From Ensifer sp. WSM1721 (GTDB lineage Bacteria; Pseudomonadota; Alphaproteobacteria; Rhizobiales; Rhizobiaceae): a stretch of DNA of 64,000 nt. The notes beneath the pieces were generated by a model. It was not told the origin of the DNA. It saw only the letters and a list, made by a program, of their open reading frames with translations, and searched no databases. The stretch covers positions 434,001-498,000 of the forward strand of contig NZ_CP165783.1 of NCBI RefSeq assembly GCF_000513895.2, written 5' to 3'. Of this stretch, positions 62,201 through 64,000 are shown in pieces. How positions within the stretch are numbered: the first letter of the stretch is position 1; every line of letters begins with the position of its first letter. The position numbers and the translations under genes are program-made.

Positions 62201-64000
62201 TTACGCCTACGATCCGGCCGATGTCAACGCGCTGACCATGGACGGCATTGCCTCCACCGCGGTCACCTTTGCGCCGGGTTGGGACGATGCCGACGATCTG
62301 ATCGTCCATGTGAAGGGCGGTGGCTCGCTGCGCATCCGCGATTTCTTCGACCTCGGGGCGGATTACCGCAACGGCGTCGACACCATCAGCTTCGCCGATG
62401 GCGTCACGCTCGACCGCGCGGCGATTGCCGCGCTGGCAATGCCGGCGCTACCCCCGACGACGGGCGACGACGTCCTCCCCCATGGCGTGCTGAACGACGT
62501 GGTCGATGCGCTCGCGGGTGACGACATCGTGCGCGCGGGCGGCGGCAACGACGAGATCACGGGCGGCCTTGGTGATGACTTCCTCATCGGCGAGGAAGGC
62601 AGTGATGTCTATCGGTTCGCCCGCGGCGATGGCCGGGACATCGTTCTCGACGCATCCGGCGACGGGGCGACGGAAGGGCCGCAGGATCTCAATCTGCTGC
62701 ACCTGTCCGGCTACGGAGCGTCCGACCTTGTCTTCACGCGGGTTGGCGCCGATCCCTCGGTCGTAACGCTGACCTTCCTCGGCAGCGACGACCGGATTTC
62801 CTTCTTGTCGCCGGACGGCGAAACATCCGGTTTCAGCTTCGGCGACATCGTTCTCGACGATGGGACGGTGCTGACGCGGGCCGACATTGCCAACCTGATC
62901 GGCGTCGATACGGACATCGAAGGCACGGCGGGAGACGACGTTCTGTTCGGTTCGCCGGAGCAGGATACACTGACCGGCGACGCCGGCAACGACGTGCTTT
63001 CGGGTGGCGCGGGAGCGGACATCTATGACTTCACCCGCGGCGACGGTCGCGACCTGATCGTTGATCTGCCCGGCATCGAGGTCGTCAATGTTCTTAAGCT
63101 TCACGGTTTTGCGGCCGATGAGCTGATCTTCTCGGCCGATCCGATTGAACCCGGCGAGATCATCCTCACCTTCACCACCAGCGAGGATCGGATCATCTTC
63201 CGCCCCGATTTCGCCTGGGCCGGCGGCAATGACGGAAGTGCGAGCTTCCCCTTCGGCGATATCGTGCTGGACGACGGGACCTTAATATCGACGCAGGACG
63301 TCGCCTCCGGCCTGACCGTTCCCGCGATGGGGTCTGAAGGCGGCACGGCGGGTGATGATATCCGCACGAACTCGCCGGCGAACACCCATATCTACGACGC
63401 CGACCATCCGGAAATGTCCGTCAGTGGCGGCGGCAGTGACACCTATGTCTATGCCCGCGGCGACGGCAACGACATCTTCGACGACGGGACGGCCAATCCA
63501 GGTGAGTACGACCGGCTGGTCTTCACCGATATCCTGCCTTCCGACGTACGGGTCTCCTGGGCCGGCGGGCGGGCCTTCTTCTTCTCGATCGACGAGAACG
63601 CAGCCGATGCTTCGTCCCGCGCGAAAATTGTCGTGCAGATGGCGCCTGCCGACGGCGGCGGCGAAGTGCCGTCACTCGCGGCGATGAACGCTGCCGTCGC
63701 AGGCGGGCTCGGCATCGAGGAAATCGAGTTCGCGGACGGCACGATCTGGACGGCGGCGACGATCAGCCAGCACGTGGTCACCTACGAGCCCGACGGCATT
63801 GACATTCCGAATCCGCCGACGAACGGCAACGATCGCTTCACGGGCACGGTTGACGAGGACGTGATCGAACTCGGCCGCGGCAACGACTATGCCGAGGGCG
63901 GGGAGGGGCGGGACACCTACGTCTATACCCGCGGCGATGGCCACGACGCCTATCAGGACGCGGAATACTCTTCCGGGGAGAGCGCCGGCGAGATCGTATT
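50298..64000 (+). CDS. Giant RTX/haemolysin-type calcium-binding protein, runs off the window
   Basis: One open frame from ATG 50298 (GGAG eight bases upstream) to the window end: 4,567 complete codons without a stop. N-terminus (1 to about 480): helical and amphipathic, with a coiled-coil-like segment (about 196-236) and long hydrophobic stretches (VISAVVITGSILLTAAI and GPVIAPFVAAGWAAYGLYDA, about 364-410), like the pore-forming part of RTX toxins. About 505-535: first RTX repeats (GGNDEIYARG, GGEGNDILAGG). About 780-900: EF-hand-like calcium module (VIDLDGDGIETV, DANGDGVINADD). About 900-1470: unassigned. From about 1475: at least 23 RTX/HCBP-related modules. No export signal is visible as the C-terminus is outside. 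HlyC-like and Imm11-like genes lie upstream. Confidence 0.9.
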   Translation, partial: MASRAYPAQFESEHKIGSKIFNEDPTMRAFLAGFGITENMMGNRRALLSHPDSVDTLSQLPETAINTLRRLGWGTPRHEGFDNEGGGKQQGKNDFQAAVLDSIKDAFNSGDLSETQAKYAVYDLFLWSDRLTQGLISYNGSPLPVMGGAQMFQTYMNAWDAGIGRALTNEQIITIADNPALQASIDGMMGQFLNTHEKGVEAARIEHLNAAVEAQVELGKIDAEKKALIEKLIKDKHPGFSQEVSTIVIGSLFDGYKTQVPDPIPDVDQLAAAVALEQGIPGMFETLREKISGIIDVIKTIAGAVADIASDVLDIAKKSVNSIIVGAGGGVIGDIVEFFNMAYEPFKKGIFDGDWSDFWSTAAKYSVSAVISAVVITGSILLTAAIPGVGPVIAPFVAAGWAAYGLYDAITNGVELLGKITADLADIIPKIGETIEQVGQNLAANLDIIMRVVANAMDVDFDAPVFAGGESPNSLARKYLVDTLDPTLPGKVTGTGENERFYGRNNAFIDAKGGNDEIYARGTTKALGGEGNDILAGGRATYIFAGQPLDPNDPESEIAQTDLRMTLDGGDGDDWVVAIGGTGAITVGGKGRDFLFNTTTMGQLYGDTVDGDGVSSEGVTDSDVFWFWPGTFIMDAQPNDLLQMFGFPLLGGSNSVAGVYAGDGSLAIDWLFWFVFYGYTESGQLLVYNALIDSVLEAVDPTHGDNGVVDRVMVVQNYTFGGWKDEVWGRPAAGDLGMTFRIANGEGAKEISLWNFVWGHLMTYIDVFWNLTKAIRWQPVDDPLVIDLDGDGIETVAESQSGVYFDLDGDFFAEKTGWVGPDDGFVVIDRNGNGRIDDISEMFGGPDRSGFAHLAELDANGDGVINADDTAFTQLRIWRDLDQDGVTDQGELSTLLALGIASLGTGRTDLGTQTPQGNTLFGRGEFTRVDGSTGKLYDVGFDTNPTDTVFRGERGVAAWLKGSGQPDAKGFGSMTTLGVGASNDFELAEVVRAAANAATTPTLKAIREAITPVFGKWAQSLELTRELTPVLIETDADGTTLVDRGVWREDASGGWWERASGAPVTDRQGNVIERAALEQFLAQPAGGGTWRLEQMFSPSSRGAALEERDAAPYLAEVVDGRVVVRDYGIQNADGSWRLASGNAVRDTSGNVIAVPTIEDIRGQAAPAGMEWRIEALGHNPYAALTVDRMGVYMVDGKVVDYSVRVTDEDGSFDVWARNLDRALELQHKLGQPGEFNLRSYAIDFDTLDEVNSTEDSAYRVEILTAGQFHFATSAYGIEFKPEMMVATIDPVTHHITYSVGTYDDSDLSDTNPDGSYRSAIDVAIDLMGVVVDNYITVSRAFSVRVAIQGGLQDYARGLAYNVKTDKFYATTDRELAPMFEAIFEHAPDGADPAYDYLVAWEEILEVVYPDYKLDNTGNFVTGTMKLDKAFVFQMLLPAFENVGIDLDLAAVLNAFGVDETRLVDNAADAQAVNGTAGVDYIYVTSETAQEYNGGRDADIYFVGKNFGQDTIADVDNIMRGEQPDQVRFAHARSTDVYATRDGQDLVIQVLGTDDVLRIKNQFLGDKIDPLFKRFNFAPATQIASIVFADGVIWDRLEIAKAVSHPLATDDLVLGTESKDYIQGGKGNDVLRGGRDGDIYVFLAGDGKDRIVESNDWWSDTEQAKYDFLQFGGSITPDNLKLYRAGESNDLVIDIVDANGNLTGDQVTIEDQFYWANVLLLGLLFPHRIENVGFADGSFLSHKDLMARVLVDLKTDGADIIYGFNNDDKLDGGNGDDVLVGRAQDDTYIYGRNYGRDVVEDGADDFFGSSYDTLKLTDGLRWTDFEFERDGASATVTMRVKGTNDAVILKDQYLAELLFGFRDMVERLEFADGTVWDYVKLAQHIIDLSSTDGDDTIYGFDIANNHDGGKGNDRLEGMGGSDTYVFARGYGTDTIFDSEGERDRLVLEGIDLDDVEFARAGTTLVLKLRGTDDRIVLEQQYNRAGGQQNAIETFVFADRIVSHKDLNPEDIDLVGTAAGETLTGTDFAETIDGRAGDDTLIGGSDGDTYLFDVGYGNDVIVDRQRAVRWNDSYGKEKDDTIRFGDDITIHNAVFTKDGDDLLISVDQRTDTLRVRNQFRAIENQIEWFEFKDGTRWHVSDIEERLAIVGGSRGDDRIEGALDSANVLDGREGDDTLIGGREGDTYAFGAAYDLDTIQERTDGVAGAIDRIVFGSTVDLSTLRILRDGFDLIFDLGNGEDRLTIIDGLSTRPVEQFIFADGTILSRDEIRTRMLVGTDGDEVLIGFDGRNDVIDGGAGSDELEGGSGNDDYRFGLGLGNDSVRDTAGIDRVLFGPAVNSSMVRFSDESGDLLVRLEGSNDSLIILGGALRNVNAGRIESFVFADGSAITMDEVWGLLVAAQQTDGADIIDTRTGSQIDAGGQGGDDLIYAGNQTILRFAAGDGTDIIDTSQQAAGSRLIFEDLDSTDAVVRHLDLTGQDLAITFPASGDVVRIRGALSNANIPVIQFADGVVWDRATFIAAAMLSQASANDDVITGSSLADRIAGKAGDDDIQGAGGNDTYLFTRGDGRDVIADTSGTDVLEITGYRPADVIVSKPVADRDDLLLTFAGTDDEILLRMGSGSGIDSIKFGDGTVWSRAFLFQTVVNRGTAFDDEIIATGEADVLTGGTGNDFLAGMAGSDVYRYARGDGRDVINDQGASGDINQLVISDYGPADVTVIRHPDRANDFILRFAGGDEIIVIGGFNQNGRHISKITFQDGTVWTMTEVMFALAASRQADQAETLTGTSGADMMFGEGGNDYLSGSNGGDTYVFRRGDGEDVIEDNGSTSSTPADVIEIRGYTAADVTIKRSVAAPNDYTITFKGTNDRVYVVGGIGSADDIIETIRFEDGSTITHAQILALSVADAGSDGDDIIMGYTGDEQLAGGKGNDRISGGDGSDAYLFARGDGQDTIEDNGYRDTDVIRISGYLPSEVILDRAAYPADSLIIRFVGTDDQLTVLRTLEVSDEDQIEQIRFDDGTVWAIADVKARLLAGWKTDGSERIVGFGTDNTVAGGAGTDFLIGGDGSDTYVFARGDREDSIEDNGWHDTDVVRISGYLPSEVILERSAVSSDSLVIRFAGTEDRLTILHTLEQSNEDQIEQIRFDDGTVWTIADVKTRLLNGWKTAFSDRIVGFNADDTLGGGLGNDALLGGDGSDAYIFARGDGQDTIEDNGWHDTDTLRISGYLPSEIILERSPVSSDSLVIRFAATEDRLTILHTLEQSNEDQIEQIRFDDGTTWTIADVKARLLAGWKTDGNDAVFAFNSDDVAAGGLGSDRLAGGDGSDTYIFARGDGQDTIEDNGWQDTDVLRISGYLPSEVSVARSADSADTLVIRFAGTSDVLTIVNTLNASNEDQVEQIRFDDGTVWTMADVIARLPAGTDLSSDNWISLTSANESLTGGTGNDRLIGGDGSDTYTFNRGDGIDRIEDNGNGDTDVVIINGYVPADVSVSADSLSPSSLVLRFAGTSDELMIANTLTGSNEDQIEQIRFADGTIWTIADIKARLANGWSTSGDDAVATGAGSQTLAGGLGNDRLSGGAGSDTYLFARGGGRDVISDAGDGGTDVLRISGYTPGELTLTASRFNPATLEISFAGTGDRLTIINALNGDIAGHVEQIVFDDGTVWTMADIADHVGGATSPDSDQVIDGDNAVNTLSGAGGSDWLSGKDGSDTYIFARGNGADRIREAGGSDTDVVRITGYTPAEVVLSHGSGSANTLVIRFAGSDDSLTIENTLNGDVADTIEQIRFDDGTVWTMGDVRARLLASLASSGDDLIVTWDYGETVAGGKGDDNIETGFGTDTIAFARGDGHDTVSRGVLYGNGDTLKLTDLNASDIVIRGGTFRDSSITIETLDGRDSIRFTDGLSLLSQIIFADGTVWNSAAIKAAVVEYPADPTETVYVGGDGTIVGTARNELFDGWTGSDSYIYAAGGGHDTISDYAYDPADVNALTMDGIASTAVTFAPGWDDADDLIVHVKGGGSLRIRDFFDLGADYRNGVDTISFADGVTLDRAAIAALAMPALPPTTGDDVLPHGVLNDVVDALAGDDIVRAGGGNDEITGGLGDDFLIGEEGSDVYRFARGDGRDIVLDASGDGATEGPQDLNLLHLSGYGASDLVFTRVGADPSVVTLTFLGSDDRISFLSPDGETSGFSFGDIVLDDGTVLTRADIANLIGVDTDIEGTAGDDVLFGSPEQDTLTGDAGNDVLSGGAGADIYDFTRGDGRDLIVDLPGIEVVNVLKLHGFAADELIFSADPIEPGEIILTFTTSEDRIIFRPDFAWAGGNDGSASFPFGDIVLDDGTLISTQDVASGLTVPAMGSEGGTAGDDIRTNSPANTHIYDADHPEMSVSGGGSDTYVYARGDGNDIFDDGTANPGEYDRLVFTDILPSDVRVSWAGGRAFFFSIDENAADASSRAKIVVQMAPADGGGEVPSLAAMNAAVAGGLGIEEIEFADGTIWTAATISQHVVTYEPDGIDIPNPPTNGNDRFTGTVDEDVIELGRGNDYAEGGEGRDTYVYTRGDGHDAYQDAEYSSGESAGEIV
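54720..64000 (+). repeat. At least 23 tandem RTX/HCBP-related modules (about 370-460 bases each)
   Basis: Each module reads: a GGxGNDxLxGGxGSDTY turn, then FARGDGxDxIEDNG, then a TDVLRISGYLPSEV strand, a LVIRFAGTxDxLTI strand, and an EQIRFDDGTVWTIADV end. End strands lie near 55060, 55497, 55908, 56280, 56685, 57065, 57435, 57810, 58180, 58560, 58945, 59330, 59715, 60100, 60485, 60870, 61250, 61635, 62010, 62390, 62858, 63270 and 63735. Modules at 58.9-60.5 kb are nearly identical at DNA level with a period of about 385 bases; the last four are longer and more diverged. Confidence 0.85.

Overview
The window is GC-rich, densely coded DNA typical of Rhizobiaceae, most like Sinorhizobium/Ensifer. 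It carries a MocDEF-type rhizopine oxygenase set, an AztABCD/Zur zinc locus, UgpC-type ABC import, a TRAP carrier, and haemolysin-type giant proteins of rhizobial style. Remnants of a recombinase, an antitoxin, an AraC regulator, a ModA-like protein and a secretion adaptor, mixed with intact cargo, suggest a large plasmid or chromid or an accessory chromosomal region. I cannot tell which from the sequence.

Layout. 0-3.2 kb: end of a TRAP carrier (DctQ end, DctM) with two aldolases of the DapA/NanA superfamily. 4-9.5 kb: a cytochrome c, then a LacI regulator divergent from a mocDEF-like operon (membrane di-iron oxygenase, Rieske ferredoxin, ferredoxin reductase) that ends in a PanB-fold protein lacking the usual PanB catalytic residues. 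9.7-13.3 kb: scrap region with a decayed tyrosine recombinase, a frameshifted Phd-type antitoxin, an intact VapBC pair and very small exported proteins. 13.8-16.4 kb: a LuxR-type regulator and an alpha-oxoamine synthase separated by a perfect 24-bp palindrome. 16.7-25.3 kb: single genes (P-loop kinase-like, VOC protein, RtcB, PIMT-like, an ABC exporter, a GFA-type protein) and two pseudogenes. 25.4-34.7 kb: a phosphodiester-type import and hydrolysis locus (GDPD, UgpC-like ATPase, two permeases and a binding protein on the minus strand; LacI regulator, second GDPD and a formylglycine-type sulfatase/phosphonate monoesterase on the plus strand) with a 20-bp operator in the divergent promoter. 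34.8-37.6 kb: fragments of a type I secretion adaptor and of a repeat-rich calcium-binding protein. 38.7-47 kb: a complete zinc-scarcity locus organised around two Zur boxes.

The most interesting region is 47.7-64 kb. It holds a HlyC-type toxin lysine acyltransferase with both catalytic residues, then two tandem Imm11-like immunity genes (the first only a C-terminal half), then a giant open frame that leaves the window after 4,567 codons. The giant protein has an amphipathic/hydrophobic N-terminal region, a calcium-binding EF-hand-like module and at least 23 RTX/haemolysin-related modules. The order acyltransferase, immunity-like, immunity-like, giant RTX protein suggests an acyl-activated contact or secreted toxin with its own immunity genes. 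The start of the giant gene and the spacer before it are visibly more AT-rich than the repeat region, which fits mosaic assembly. The toxin role is an inference; the gene order and motifs are seen directly.
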